A DNA stretch of 38,132 nucleotides from Obelidium mucronatum (lineage: Eukaryota > Chytridiomycota > Chytridiomycetes > Chytridiales > Chytriomycetaceae), in NCBI GenBank assembly GCA_025765595.1, contig JAIVFH010000257.1, positions 1-38,132 on the forward strand, written 5' to 3'. Made by a program: the position numbers and the translations under genes. Of this stretch, positions 10,486-22,006 are shown piece after piece; position 1 is the stretch's first letter; each line of letters opens with the position of its first letter. The notes beneath the pieces are model-generated. The model made no database searches and was not told the DNA's origin. It saw only the letters and a program-made list of their open reading frames with translations.

Positions 10486-11941
10486 TTATATTTGCTCTGG
10501 AAAGCAAATTATGTCTTCCTTCCCAATATACTAATAACGTTAGATTGATAAGTACAATAAATACTTTGGTGTTACATGGTTTCGATTTAAGCAAACTCAC
10601 CAAATACCTCCACGTCCCCAGCGCGACACGCTTTCCTTTTAACACTTCAACTCGCTTTCTCGCAACCGCAACAGTCTCTCCTTTCCGATTTTCAAACTCC
10701 CACACACTAGATTCCTTTTGATTGACGCCTATTTGCAAACTCGGATCTGTAAAAAACAGTGTCTGGGTAGGCGTCTGCGCCCATGTGGATCCAAGGGCGG
10801 GCTTCATGCTAATTGTGTTTTGCCCCACACGTTCATGCTCCCGCACTTGCACTGCATGATTTAAAGTCTAATCCCTCTTGATGGTCAATAAACACAGTAG
10901 ACTCCATACAGTGACAACTTACAATGACAGGAATAGCATATGCTTTTGATAGTGTCCGTAAGATGAGAGATAATGTGACAAGAACTGATTGTGCGGAACT
11001 AGTTCCAACGATCGGAGCTAGTAATGAGCCCACCGAATCAAGTACAAGAAGTTTCAAGTTATGTTCAAATTCGCTCGCCTTGAAGTGGGGACACTGTTAT
11101 ACAGAGAAGCCGTAAAATAAATGGGGTATACATACACGGCCGTGTATCCGATGCTGCAGCCCGTTGAGACAGTCAAGTAGCTCGAACGCATCATAGCACC
11201 GTGACACATGAAAACGCTTCGAAAGCTGTTGGAATGTCTTTGACAGAAAATAAGCATTAGAGATGCAGAGATGGTGTGAATAAAAGCTCACCATTCCTTG
11301 GTCTCTGAAGAGTTGAAATCGATCGCTGGTGTCAAAGAGTTGTTGTGTCCGAATGGGACAGAACGAACAGTTGGAATCAATCAGTAAAGCTGTGGACCCC
11401 GGCGTCAGGCAGAGTGACGTGAGTATACTAAATAGAGCCAGCTGGATGTTTCGTTGGTCAACAGAAGCCGTGAATACACTATTGGCAACTTGCAAGCATA
11501 CTTGGGTTTTCCCTGTTGACGAAAGACCAGCAAACTCCGTTATCGTCCCAGTTGCAAATCCATTAAATTCAAGTAGTTGATCTATTCTATACAATCATGG
11601 GATCAGAACTGCTCTCTCGAGTAAAAGCTGTGGTGGAAAGTACCCAGGACATCCACTTGTTACGACATGCCAACTTGCTTCTTCGTACAACACGGAATCA
11701 GCGACACTAATCATCGGAACGTTGAAAAACTCTTTCGCAACTTTCAGCTTCAGATTTCGAAGGGTCTTTGATTTGCCATCAGCTTTAGGAAATATTCAAC
11801 CTCCAAAACGAACTAACTCACCTCAGACGAAAGACCAGGCACCCGTTCCAGAATGTAAGACTCTGCTGTTAGCATGAGCTCGTGCTCGTTGCGAACCGCT
11901 GCTAAAAGCTCAGGGGGAAGCGAGGTCGGCATTGCAGTCAT
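10486..11941 (-). CDS. RAD51D: RAD51 paralogue, RAD51D-like
   Basis: The gene has several exons on the minus strand: 11941-11822, an exon from about 11770, one starting with 'IDQLLEFNGFATGTITEFAG' after a splice near 11596, one with 'FDTSDRFQLFRDQGM', one with 'YDAFELLDCLNGLQHRI', one with 'LKLLVLDSVGSLLAPIVG' to 10910, then 10851 to the last splice, with the stop at 10488-10486. The Walker A motif is degenerate but clear (GLSSTGKTQVCLQ), Walker B is LKLLVLDSV, and the C-terminus has 'MKPALGSTWAQTPTQTLFF' as in RAD51D/XRCC2-class proteins. The family works in the BCDX2 complex, promoting RAD51 filament assembly during homologous recombination. The N-terminal linker is short. Exact boundaries in the middle exons are uncertain. 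Confidence 0.75.
10489..10612 (-). repeat. RAD51D 3' end segment duplicated at 8477-8573 (copy B)
   Basis: This is the partner of the copy at 8477-8573. It covers the last intron of RAD51D and parts of its two flanking exons. The coding edges are better conserved than the intron interior. Confidence 0.8.
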
Positions 11942-12029
11942 TGCTGTTATTTGATGCAGTTCAAAATAGAATAATAACAAAAAGATAAAAGAGGAGTTTC
12001 TGTATTCATCATTTCAACTCAAATGGAAA

Positions 12030-13460
12030 TCAACGAACAGGCAACCCCAAACCCCTTCTTGTAAACACCGGCAAAACAAAAGCTGAAGAATGCACTTCGG
12101 CACTATAATACCTGGTCTTTTCATCATCAGGATTAAATGAACGAAGTGGCTTGGTCAAATCACGACCCGCTTCATTGCAACAAAGAATGAAACCCATGTT
12201 TCCGCATGGGTATGTTGGCACTGACGCCCAGGCGTATTCAACAACTGGAAACATTTGCCGAGATGTGTCGAGGACTTGCTTGACGAGTGGCAAATGGAGC
12301 CATTGGCATTCACCTGTTGTTCGTTTTATGGATTAGTTTCAGCGATACAGAAACAGGAGCGAGGGAAAGTTAAGAGAAGAGGTATTTGGGCTCATTAACG
12401 TTAATGGTGAATCATAATCATCATCCGTCCGAAGACGTGAGAGTGGTGCATGATACAAATTTCATCCTTGCCCGAGAAAGCATTAAAAACAAGAGGATAT
12501 CAACAAATTACCTTGAGTACAAATAATACCCCCATCCTTCAAACTCTTCTTCATCAACGCATAAAACCCTTCCCCAAACAAAACATCAGCAGGTCCCACA
12601 GGATCACTGCTATCCGTGATGATAACATCAAAGGCACCAACATTGTCCTTCAAGTATTGAAATCCATCTCCAATGACAACCTTTACTTTTGGGTGGGCAA
12701 ATCCGGACGCCATGTGTGGCAAGTAGAGTTTGGAGACTCGTGGAACGGCTTCGTCAATTTCAACAAGAGTAACGGATTGGACTTCTGGATGTTTCACAAT
12801 TTCTCGGAGTACACCTCCATCTCCACCACCAATAACGAGAACCTACGATCAAATTGAAGTGGGGTTGGTGAGATTGGGACGAACAATAGGGGCGTGGGGA
12901 GTATGTAATGACAAAAAAAAAAGACTCAGTTCCAGAAATATTGAGCTATTCCATTCGACATAATTGTTTCCGCCTGGGGCGGCATCAGCATTCATCCTCG
13001 TCTTTTCGTGTTGATTTTGAAGATAACAAGAGTGTTCCATTGAATACATACATTCTGTGGGTTTGCGTGAGCCATCAAAGGAACGTGGGCAATCATTTCT
13101 TGGTATCTATAAGGAATAGATAGGAAGCACGTGAGTAGAGCGATACGTACAAAATGGAAATGAGTGCAAAATACGTACGAAAACTCATCCCACTCAGTGG
13201 CTTGAATGACACCATCAAGAACCAGCACATTCCCGTGGTTGGTTGATTTAAAGACAAGAACATCTTGGAAGAGAGACTGTTCAACGTGTAAGATTTCCTC
13301 AACCTGCAAGGACATTGCTGCAATGAGTTTCCGATTAGCACTCTTGTTTGATCCTCCAAACCATCAAATCGATGCATATTTACCAACCCTGGCCAGGCCA
13401 CAGAGCCGTACTCTCGCGGAACCAACCGTCGACAATGTTTGCGTGTTTGAGTTGAGCCAT
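12030..13460 (-). CDS. SPE3: Spermidine synthase
   Basis: Five exons, 13460-13388, 13317-13179, 13106-13052, 12842-12512 and 12313-12030, encode 293 residues. The enzyme transfers the aminopropyl group of decarboxylated S-adenosylmethionine to putrescine. Landmarks: '[17 protein letters not shown]' at the N-terminus, '[20 protein letters not shown]', the nucleotide-binding [10 protein letters not shown], 'GDGFQYLK', the catalytic-region '[14 protein letters not shown]', '[11 protein letters not shown]', and the C-terminal '[14 protein letters not shown]'. The third intron (13051-12843, 209 nt) is long for this region. Sequence and length agree with fungal/animal spermidine synthase; a Saccharomyces-like split into a second spermine synthase gene is not visible here. 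Confidence 0.95.
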
Positions 13461-13596
13461 TTGGATGTTTTTTAGAGAAAGGGGAAAAAAGAAAAAAAGA
13501 AAGGTGAAGGGAAAGAATGAAAAGACCCGAGTTAGAAGTGGCATTTACTACTGCATTAAATACATTTATTATCTTAATTTGTTAATTAAAGTAAGT

Positions 13597-14236
13597 TTAC
13601 TCGTCTTCATCACTGCTGGGTCGTTTCTCTGGTTTCACGTCTGGTTCAGGTGGCGGCGGAGCCCATAACCCTTCCTTCTTCCAGCCGTGAATCTAACATG
13701 AAATAAATAAGAAATGAATATACTCTCTCTATATACATTGGGAACTAAATGAAAGAAAACTCTTCAGTCTCTACCAAAACAGCCGTTATAAATGTCAATG
13801 GAACTGGTCGTGCAAATCTCCTTCCGTTCACCAAGTTGTTATAAACTCCTTCAAACTGAGCTGATTCAACGTTCGAAACGGATTCGTGTCTTTTGTAGTC
13901 TTTGCAACAATCTGCCAATGTATCGTATGGCTTGTGTCCTTGCGTCCATTGCGTTCGGGTTGCTGTCCAGTGGTCCAATCCTTCGAGTGAGGATGAGCTT
14001 TCTTGGTTTGAAGTTTGAAGTGGATCCGAATTGCTTCTTTTAAAGTTGTTGGTGAAAGAGGGGTTAGGAGGGAGTGGAGGCTCGACCATCAGGAGTTGAT
14101 AACCACTCAACTCTTGGTTTGATGCTATCCGGGAGGAGCTTCGTGCCGATTGCTTGAAAGAAATGTGTTCTATTGAAACTTGGTGTGTAAGAAGATGATC
14201 TGTTGATGAGGAGTCGTTTGAGTTGTTGGTTGCCAT
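13597..14236 (-). CDS. DUF4050-family protein (fungal Gag1-like)
   Basis: Two exons, 14236-13775 and 13692-13597 (phase 0), give 185 residues. The N-terminal third is Ser/Asn-rich and probably disordered. The conserved part reads 'LDHWTATRTQWTQGHKPYD', 'FEGVYNNLVNGRRFARPVPL', 'TFITAVL' and, after the splice, 'IHGWKKEGLWAPPPPEPD', which fits the fungal DUF4050 domain as I remember it. The protein ends in an acidic tail (SSDEDE). No enzyme motif is seen. It diverges from GSK3. Confidence 0.6.
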
Positions 14237-14810
14237 TTTGAGCTCTTTTCTTCAAGGAATCAATCGCGATTTTAATTAAGTTCTTAATTTAAAAGGAATA
14301 ATGTGGGAGTGGGAATGAATGGCGCGCTTTCTGTTTGTATCCTCAAAGTGTGGGAAGATAACATACTCTGACTCCTGCATGGAAGCGCAACAAGTAATTA
14401 AGACCAGCTCACGAAAGAAACTTAATTTTATCTTTTTCTCCGCTGTCTTTTTTTTCTTGATTCTCTGCTTGTTGGTTGTATTTTGCCAATCTTTTTTAGA
14501 AAAGCAAGTAAAGGTCGCACTTGTCCAACATCATCAACACAGCAAATCCATCAGAGCCGCCTAGAGACTTCTCTTCTGATTCTGATTGATTATTCTGATT
14601 ACTTGCTTCTCTGCGCACTCCGTACGAACTAGCCAGCTGTAAAAGGTGCCCTAGTGTCTTGAGCCAGTTGACAGCCATCGACCTAACCCAAACCTCTCTC
14701 TTTTTTTCTCTCTGCGTTTTGCAAACTGGACTATTCATCTCTTGTTTGATCTGTTTCCCGTCGCGTGTTTGGTCTTTGTTTAGTTATTTTTCCCATCTAT
14801 TGTCTCTTCG
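14237..14810. promoter_or_regulatory. Divergent intergenic region between the DUF4050 gene and GSK3
   Basis: A 574-bp region separates the two divergent start codons. The part before GSK3 has pyrimidine runs (ctctcttttttt), common upstream of fungal transcription starts. I see no further gene: the short ORFs here lack homology and are not needed by either model. Confidence 0.4.
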
Positions 14811-16632
14811 ATGGACCCTGCCCCACCCCAGGCTGCTCAGGCGCCAGCAGCTGCAGCTGCTCCTTCAGCAATTAAACCAGCTTCGGATAATGTGATCAAC
14901 GGGATAAAACTGAGCAGTTGAGTGGTTTTTTATGCATCTGCGTTTTATTTTGGTGTCTTCCAACTCACCCATCCAACAAATACAAATCCAAAAAAATACG
15001 CACACATCTATCACAACACAGACGAACCGGACTCAACGAAAATAGTGACTGTTATGGCGAACGATGGGAAAACTGGGGAATCAATTGAACTCAGCTATAC
15101 AAACTATAAAGTGGTCGGGAATGGATCGTTTGGAGTCGTGTTTCAAGCAAAGCTGCTGGACTCGGGGACTTATGGCGCTATTAAAAAAGTGTTGCAGGAT
15201 AAGAGGTTTAAGGTATGTGGTGGTTTTGGTTTTATTTGCGCAGTGTCTTGGGAACAAGGTTCTCTTTGGTGTGCGGGGGTTTGGAGCATAAATGGCAAAA
15301 AACACGCGGATACTCAACACTGGAATTCCATACTCGAATAATTACGGGATATTCGCATACAATCAAATCGCAGAGGCGCTCAAACAAAAAACTACAATAC
15401 ATCCTATAATTAGAACCGCGAACTACAAATCATGCGTCTAGTATCACACCCGAACGTCGTTGGCCTCAAAGCGTTTTTTTACTCCAACGGAGACAAGAAG
15501 GACGAAGTTTTTCTAAATTTAGTACTGGAGTTTGTGCCCGAGACAATTTACAGAGCCAGTCGCCATTATTCAAAGAGTAAACAAACAATGCCGATGCTCA
15601 GTATCAAGGTGCGGTTAACATATCCGTACGTTTGGTCGTTATTTTCTTATGTTATCTTTTTTATTCCCTCCAGCTTTACATGTATCAATTATTGAGATCT
15701 CTCGCATATATCCACGCTCTTGGTATCTGTCATCGCGATATCAAACCCCAAAATTTGGTATGTAAAATTGAAGACATCTATTACTTTTATTAAATTTTTG
15801 ATCAACATATCACAGCTCTTGGATCCCAACACTGGAATCCTCAAACTCTGTGATTTTGGATCAGCTAAAATTTTGGTTGCTGGGGAACCCAATGTTAGTT
15901 ACATTTGTTCCCGATACTACCGAGCCCCTGAACTGATATTTGGAAGCACGAATTATGGAGTGACTATTGGTAAAATTTTCTATACTCGTCGCCGCTGTTA
16001 GTTGTATTTTATACAGAATTTTTAACTTGACTCTGTTTTGTTCATTCAACAGATGTCTGGTCAACTGGTTGCGTCATGGCCGAACTAATGCTTGGACAAC
16101 CACTGTTTCCCGGAGAATCCGGTGTCGACCAACTAGTGGAAATCATCAAAGTTCTCGGAACACCAACACGCGACCAGATTAAGGCAATGAACCAAAACTA
16201 CACGGAATACAAATTCCCACAAATCAAACCATGTAGTTGGGCAAAAGTGTTTCGATCCCGAGCCACAACGCCCGAGAGTTTAGATGTGTTGGGCAAGTTG
16301 TTGGAGTACACGCCAACGCTGCGGTTAACTGCAGTGGAAGGGATGACACATGAGTTTTTCGATGAGTTGAGGAAGGAGGAGACGAGGCTTGTTACGGGGA
16401 AAGAGTTGCCGGCGTTGTTTGATTTCACGCCACTGGGTGAGTTAAATTTTTTGTCTGCGGTTGGCTATTGTTGCACCGTTGTGTTGACATTTTTCTTTTC
16501 GCAGAGCTTTCAATTCGACCTGATTTGAACCGAAAACTTGTTCCGGCACACGCGGAGGCTGCGTTACGTGCGCGAGGGATTGAATTGGACACATTCAAGC
16601 CCATTACAATTGAGCATGCTGTGTTGACTTGA
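14811..16632 (+). CDS. GSK3: Glycogen synthase kinase 3 (shaggy/GSK3) family kinase
   Basis: Seven exons, 14811-14916, 15022-15212, 15414-15608, 15674-15757, 15816-15969, 16053-16436 and 16505-16632, encode 413 residues. After an Ala/Pro-rich leader come the GSK3 hallmarks: '[16 protein letters not shown]', the ATP lysine in [12 protein letters not shown], 'NRELQIMR', the catalytic loop [15 protein letters not shown], the activation-loop tyrosine in [16 protein letters not shown], '[20 protein letters not shown]' and '[13 protein letters not shown]'. The arginines and lysine for primed-substrate binding are in their normal places. It is a serine/threonine kinase acting on primed (pSer+4) substrates in metabolism, stress and morphogenesis. 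The C-terminal extension after FDFTPLEL is short. No N-terminal inhibitory RPRTTSF-type site is seen. Confidence 0.95.
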
Positions 16633-17216
16633 AGAGCCTATTGATTTGGTACAATTTTCTGGCTAGTCTCCCTTTCTTACTTCCCTGGCGCGTATTTCTT
16701 AGGGGTGCTTGATTTTTTGTCACGTTTTTTCCTTCTTGTTTTAGTTTAGAGTTGCCTTTCCTTCTTTCATTTGTTCCCACTCGCTTTTGTTCCCTTTGGA
16801 CCTAATGACACGCCCCGCACTTTTTTTTTTGTTTTTCCTTATTTAACTTTTGTATTCCGAAATTAAAAAAACTTGTTTGAGACGATGCCGCATGCATTTG
16901 AAGATATATTCTGGGGACCAACGAGTTGAGTTTTGTAGTTTGCTTTCAGTCTCTAAGGCCAGTTTGCGGATTGGTGTGTTTGGTTTGTTTCAACTCACTC
17001 TTTCCCCGACGGCAAAACAACAGGTGATCCCTTGTCTGGCGTCAAGAAGCTTCACGGTAAGAGTCCTTCCTATGCTCGATCGCTTTGAAACTGATGCAAT
17101 GGCATCGTTGTGGCTGTCTAGATAACTACCAATATGTGAGACTCCTGAACTGGCAAAGCACAGTTTTGAACTATTCCGATCATTACAACCACAACAAAAC
17201 TACAAAAAAACAATAG
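16633..17216. other. Intergenic region, probably containing the unresolved 5' end of the RhoGAP gene
   Basis: This 584-bp stretch holds the GSK3 3' region (T-rich) and must contain the start of the next gene, because that gene's first exon I can support begins inside the F-BAR domain. I could not find the expected initial FCH block (with a conserved Phe-Trp) with confidence. The open frame at 16850-17125 has no recognisable homology. Confidence 0.4.
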
Positions 17217-19671
17217 GGCGTTACGGAACTAGAAGAGATCTTGAACTTTATCAGCATTCGAATGGTTTGAGAGCAGAAATGAAGGAGGCGGGTTGTCAAA
17301 CTTAAAAAACTCAAACCAAACATGCACATACAAAAAAAAGGCAACGGAAGAATACTACGCCAACAGATTACAGGAAATGGCAGCTGTTCGAATGAAACCG
17401 CGGAGATCGAGTAGCGTTGATGAATCTGCAGGATTTGAACAAGAACCAAATAATTCAGTCTTGAACCAAGTGCTGGTCACCTTGAGACAGGTATTTATTC
17501 TTCTTATTAGTTGAATTGAAGCTGGACTGCTATTTTTTTGCTTGTTGAATGAATGCAACAGGAAGCTACAATCATATCATCCACTCACCGCCACATGCAC
17601 GATACACTCAACAAAACATACACGTCTCTGAAACGGTTCTTGGATGATCACAGGAAACTCTCTCAATCGCGAAAAGAACTGATTGATACCGCCACGAAAC
17701 GGTACGATGTCTTGGCGGCGGATGTGAAAGTGAAACGGAAGGATGCGGGCGCAAAATGGGAATTGGCACATTTGGCAGATATTCAGCACAAGAAAGATAT
17801 TTTGGAACGGCCTTTATCGTCGGTAGTATCTTCTGTGGCAGGATCAGGGGATGCTGGTGCTGCTGGAAAGAGTTTGGATGTGGTTTTGAGCTTCGCGGAG
17901 TTGGAGTTTACGGTGGTTGAATTCAATGATTTGGTGGGTGATTTGGAGCAGAGTGTTCCCAAACAGGTATTTCCCAGTAACTGCCTGGATGTTTGTATTT
18001 TGTTTATTAAAATATTCTGTTATAGGATGTCAAATCTATTATCGGCACCTACAAATCCGTCGTCTCAGGATCAGATGTTTTGAAATGCCTCCTCACAAAC
18101 GGCGCCAAAGTCCGGCGATCGCTTGAATCCGTTCCTGTAGCCACAGCCTTCTTGAATGCTCTCATTAACCAAGGATTCCTGAAATCAATTGCGCTTCGAA
18201 ATTCGAATAAGCTTGCCGTTACGGAGCAACAATATCAATGGAAGAAAACAGCCTTGGAAAATGAACCACCACATTCAAAAACTCGTAGAGATGCGGAACG
18301 TGCAGAGTTGGACTATAAGAATGCAGTCAAGATCGCAGAAGAGGCTCGGGTGGTTTTGGAAGCGCATTGTGTTGAGGTGATTACCCCGATTTGTAAATTA
18401 AAAAAAAACCAAAACCAAAACCAAAAATTCAACCTATTAAACAGCACATGAGAACCGTCCAAACCGCTCTCCTTGAACGCCTCACTCTCGCACGCACCGT
18501 CATATCCTCTTACATTGACTCTGAACAATCCTGTGTCTCACCCATAACCCAATCCGTCGACCGTTTCTCTGTCCTCCTCGAAATGTTTTCTCCAGAACAA
18601 CAAGTACAAGTAATTGCAGAGCGAGATCGAACAGGGAATGCGCGGTTGAAACCGATAGTATATTCTGCTTCGTCCAACAAGATCCGCGTAGAGTCGCGAT
18701 ACGTGCAGAGTCTTTGTTTAGGTGTCAGTGTGGAGACATTGGCTGAAAGGGATGGGCGCAGAGTCCCAACCCTTTTGAGAAAGTGTTTGAGAGCGCTTGT
18801 GAAGGGGTGTATTGATTCTGAGGAGATTGGTGGAAGGAAAGGGGAGTTGGATGTTTGGTTGGAGTCCAATATGTGCGCGCCGAGTGTTCAGGCGCTGAGG
18901 AATGAATTGAATGGGTCAGGAAAGCCGGTTTCGCTGGAGAAACTGAGGCGTCGTACTACGAGTGATGTTATTGGGTTGATCAAGTTGTGGCTTTTGCAGT
19001 TGCCGGGGTCTATTTGCGGGTGAGTTGGTATTCTTGTTCATTCTGAGTTTTAAATCTTGTTTTTTTTGGGGGGGTGTAGTGACGAAGTTTACGAGCCTTT
19101 GAAGCTGCTGTATCTGTCAAGTAAGTCACCCATTAATTACTGTCCGTTCTGACTTGTCATTCATACCAGAATCTGATGAATACGCTGAGATGCGATCTGG
19201 ATCAATCAAAAGTCTTCTAACAACCCTCAGCCCGGCCAACTACAGCTCCCTATACGCGCTAGTAAACCATTGGCAGAAACTCTTCGAAGAAACAGGAACC
19301 AACACCAAAAAAGACTCAAAAGTGGCAGAGTTATCTCAAGTCATGGGACATTTGGTGTTGCGGCCCAAGGTTTGAGTTAAACTTCCTTGCCTGCCATGGA
19401 TCTCTTTCCTAATGCTGTTTTCTTCTTACAAAAAAACAAGAATGAAACATTGGTGACAGCGCACGACAAACATCCTCATCGATTCCTTCGTGACCTGCTA
19501 ACACACCCAACGTCTGAGCTCTTCCAAACGGGCCCTCCAGTGGTGACTTTGCGATCAGCAACAGCAAGCACTAGCTTCAATGGAAGCACACAGAGCTTAA
19601 CAATTGAAGGAGAAGACTTGGATCCAGAATTCGATGATGATGTGGACGATCAAGTATTTGCTGGGTCCTGA
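17217..19671 (+). CDS. Rgd2-like F-BAR/DEP/RhoGAP protein (5' end unresolved)
   Basis: Exons 17217-17264, 17341-17490, 17562-17966, 18026-18376, 18445-19019, 19080-19120, 19170-19369 and 19441-19671 give about 667 residues from the first supported codon. The F-BAR part starts with GVTELEEILNFISIRM-ATEEYYANRL and has long helices. An interposed DEP domain follows (SDVLKCLLTNGAKVRRSLES...ALINQGFL), then the second F-BAR half, then a RhoGAP domain (VPTLLRKCLRALVKGCIDSEEIGGRKGE, ..TTSDVIGLIKLWLLQLP, LVNHWQKLFEETG, MGHLVLRPK). This order is that of yeast Rgd2, a GAP for Cdc42/Rho5. The usual 'GIFR.SG' arginine-finger segment is atypical here (EEIGGRKGE). Coding-like sequence continues past the stop at 19671, in shifted frames, to about 19963. 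Confidence 0.8.
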
Positions 19672-19963
19672 AAACGACAGGATTATTTTGTTGGAAACCG
19701 TGTCGTCTCCCTCAGTTTCACCTCAGCAAGGAAAAGAGGGCGTCGCTGGAAAGTAATGTATCAGTGTCATCGAGTGGAGTGGTTGGGAAGGATATTCTGT
19801 CCAAGTGATTTGGATGCAACTCGTTTCAAAGACAATAGTGTGGCCAACAAGAGCGATGAGGACTTGTTTTTGGAGGAAGAAGGCTGCTGGGTTGGAGGAT
19901 CTGAATGAAGAAGAGTTGAGAAACTTGGAGGCTGAGATGGATCAAATGTTAGCAGATGACTGA
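19672..19963 (+). other. Frame-broken C-terminal tail of the RhoGAP gene
   Basis: Downstream of the stop at 19671, protein-like pieces appear in alternating frames: a Ser/Pro-rich piece (ETVSSPSVSPQQGKEG), 'NVSVSSSGVVGKDILS', 'DLDATRFKDNSVANKSDEDL' and an acidic end (GLEDLNEEELRNLEAEMDQM...DD-stop at 19961-19963). Each join needs removal of one base, mostly in short G or A runs (for example GGG near 19667 and GG near 19883). This looks like several sequence errors or a decaying tail. Confidence 0.5.
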
Positions 19964-20111
19964 ACTAATCGGAAGTAAAAAAAAACCCAGTAACATGCTT
20001 TTTTGTATGAACTTTATGAACACCAGTTTTATTGGCTCTCATGACCGCTTGACGTAAACCATCAAAGTTATTAAGAAAAAGAGGGGGGATACTACTCTCT
20101 CTTTAAATCCT

Positions 20112-21484
20112 TTAGACAGAGTCAAGAATAGCTGGCTCCTTGAAGTCCTTGGAACCTGGAACAGTCTTTCCAGATTCGGTTGAGGACTCTCCGTGGAGTT
20201 CCAAGAGCTTTCCAAGGTCGAACTTTGGCGCCTTCAAGATCTTAACCTTTCTGATGTAGACGTTTTGGAGTGGGTAGATTCCTTGGGTGGCCTTTTCAAT
20301 AGCCTTTCCAATGACTTCTGGCATCAACTTTTGGACGAGCTCCTTCAAGTCGCAGGTAGACGCTTCACGAGCCATGATCTCGAACATCTTCTTGCGGATT
20401 TGACGGATTTGGGCAGAAGTAGCGTAGGTGGTCTTCTTGACCTGGTTTGGTCTACGCTTGGTGAAGGCAATGGTGAAGAGGCGGACCAGGTAACCGTCAG
20501 TGGTCTTGACGTCGTAGTGGGCCTCGATCAAAGATTGCCACTTCTTGACCATGGAGCGGAGCTTGTCGGAGGTGAATTCCATTCCGTGGAAGTTGGTCAA
20601 GCAGTTCTTTCCCTGGATTTCCTGGATTTGGAGCTTGATCTTTCTGAAACCATCGTCCTGGTTGGTGGAGAGGTCAGCGAGGTTGACTTCAAGAACACGG
20701 TTCTTCAAGTAGTCGTTGGCGTTCTCTGAATTGGAGAAAACAGTCATTAGTGATTGAATGATTCAACAAACTTCGGCCCTCAAATTCAATTCGCATTCTC
20801 CATCAAAATATCCAGATTCGAAAACCCTCAGATATAATATTGTTTCACTATTTGACGTTGTTTTTGCTGATTCGAGTCCAGAGAGTGGGATAGATTGACT
20901 ACTCACTCAAACCCTGGGTACGGTTGACGAGGGTCTTTCCGACGTTACGAGTGTCGAAGAAGGATGGGGCCTTGATGTCGTACCAGTCCTTACGGGTGAA
21001 TGGGTCGACGCTGGAAGGGAAGACGTTAGACTGTTTGCATTCGACAATGGCCCAGCCTCATGCAGCCTTCCGATCCAACATTAACGAATTACGACAATAA
21101 TCCAGCCTCTTGGCGCATCGGGCATTTGCAGTTCCGTTCAGTGTTGAAGTTGATACTTTGTCACTCCATGTCCACCCCTCCCTCAACAATCATCAACCAT
21201 CCCCATCCCCAATACCCATCGCATCGCATCGCAGCCCTTCCAGATCGACAAGAAAGTGCAGAGTACTTACACCTTCTTCTTGAGACCCTTTTTACCCTTG
21301 GACAAACGCCTGGTTGAAGTGGTTAGAACAAGATGTCCAACAGACTCAGCCAACTCCCGCAACTCACTTGTTCTTTCCGACAGCCCTGGCGAGATCCAAA
21401 GCAAGCGACAGACAGAAGGTGCCGGGTTTGAATGCGGTTAGTTTGGTTTTGGGTTCTGGCAGCCAAAGGTGGGTGTCCTTACAT
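20112..21484 (-). CDS. RPS1: 40S ribosomal protein eS1 (S3a)
   Basis: Five exons, 21484-21483, 21385-21368, 21309-21271, 21010-20907 and 20725-20112, encode 258 residues. The first exon supplies only A and T of the initiator; the G comes from the 18-nt second exon, which then encodes AVGKNK. Then come [20 protein letters not shown], '[20 protein letters not shown]', '[20 protein letters not shown]', '[14 protein letters not shown]' and '[13 protein letters not shown]', ending with '[12 protein letters not shown]', a fungal-type C-terminus. Codons are strongly biased, as expected for a highly expressed gene. It is a structural protein of the small ribosomal subunit head/platform. Early introns clustered at the 5' end are typical of fungal ribosomal protein genes. 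Confidence 0.95.
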
Positions 21485-22006
21485 CTTGAATTTTAGAGAG
21501 GAAGAAAGGGAAATGAGAGGTCAAGTCAAACAACTGCGTCACTGGAACATTAAAAAGGGCCATCGCAACAGCGAGAGCGGGATTATGTCTCGCTACGCTT
21601 GTTGAATTGCAAATTGCAAAGATCGTTGGCACGTTGACACTTTCCTTAAAATAAAGGTCTTGCTCACGAATTACGCTACTACGCCAGTCTGCAAACAGCA
21701 CAGGATCAAGTGTCCAACAGTCAAATATCAATATATCTACATTTCCCATCTATTTCCTTAATTGCAAAAATCACCTCCGTTGACATGAAAAGCTCTGGAA
21801 TACTGACAATCAAACCTTACTACGTCTGCGATGTGAATGCCATATCCAATTTTCCATATTCGGCTCAACTCAAAGGGCCCACTTTGAAAAACAATGAAAA
21901 CTGTGACGTATGCATTTTTAACATCTCCATCTATTTACCACATTCTTACACACATTTAAAAAAAATAAAGCAATTCAACCTGGGGATTAACATCTTAAAT
22001 TTGAGG
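21485..22006. other. Intergenic region upstream of eS1 and downstream of the TIR gene
   Basis: This 522-bp stretch holds the eS1 promoter/5' leader (right of 21484, pyrimidine-rich on the minus strand) and the 3' region of the TIR gene. An open frame on the plus strand from 21785 gives a protein-like first 40 residues (MKSSGILTIKPYYVCDVNAI...) but runs on into A-rich DNA with no recognisable family; I do not call it a gene. Confidence 0.4.

Noticed and set aside
16850..17125. 91-aa ORF before the RhoGAP gene
   Set aside because: It does not provide the expected FCH start of the F-BAR domain and its composition looks random.
20193..20729. Plus-strand ORF of 178 aa opposite eS1
   Set aside because: Antisense shadow of a highly biased ribosomal protein gene, which often leaves the opposite strand open.
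21785..22006. Possible short gene on the plus strand upstream of the TIR gene's 3' end
   Set aside because: The first 40 residues look protein-like, but no family, no convincing end and no second exon could be found.
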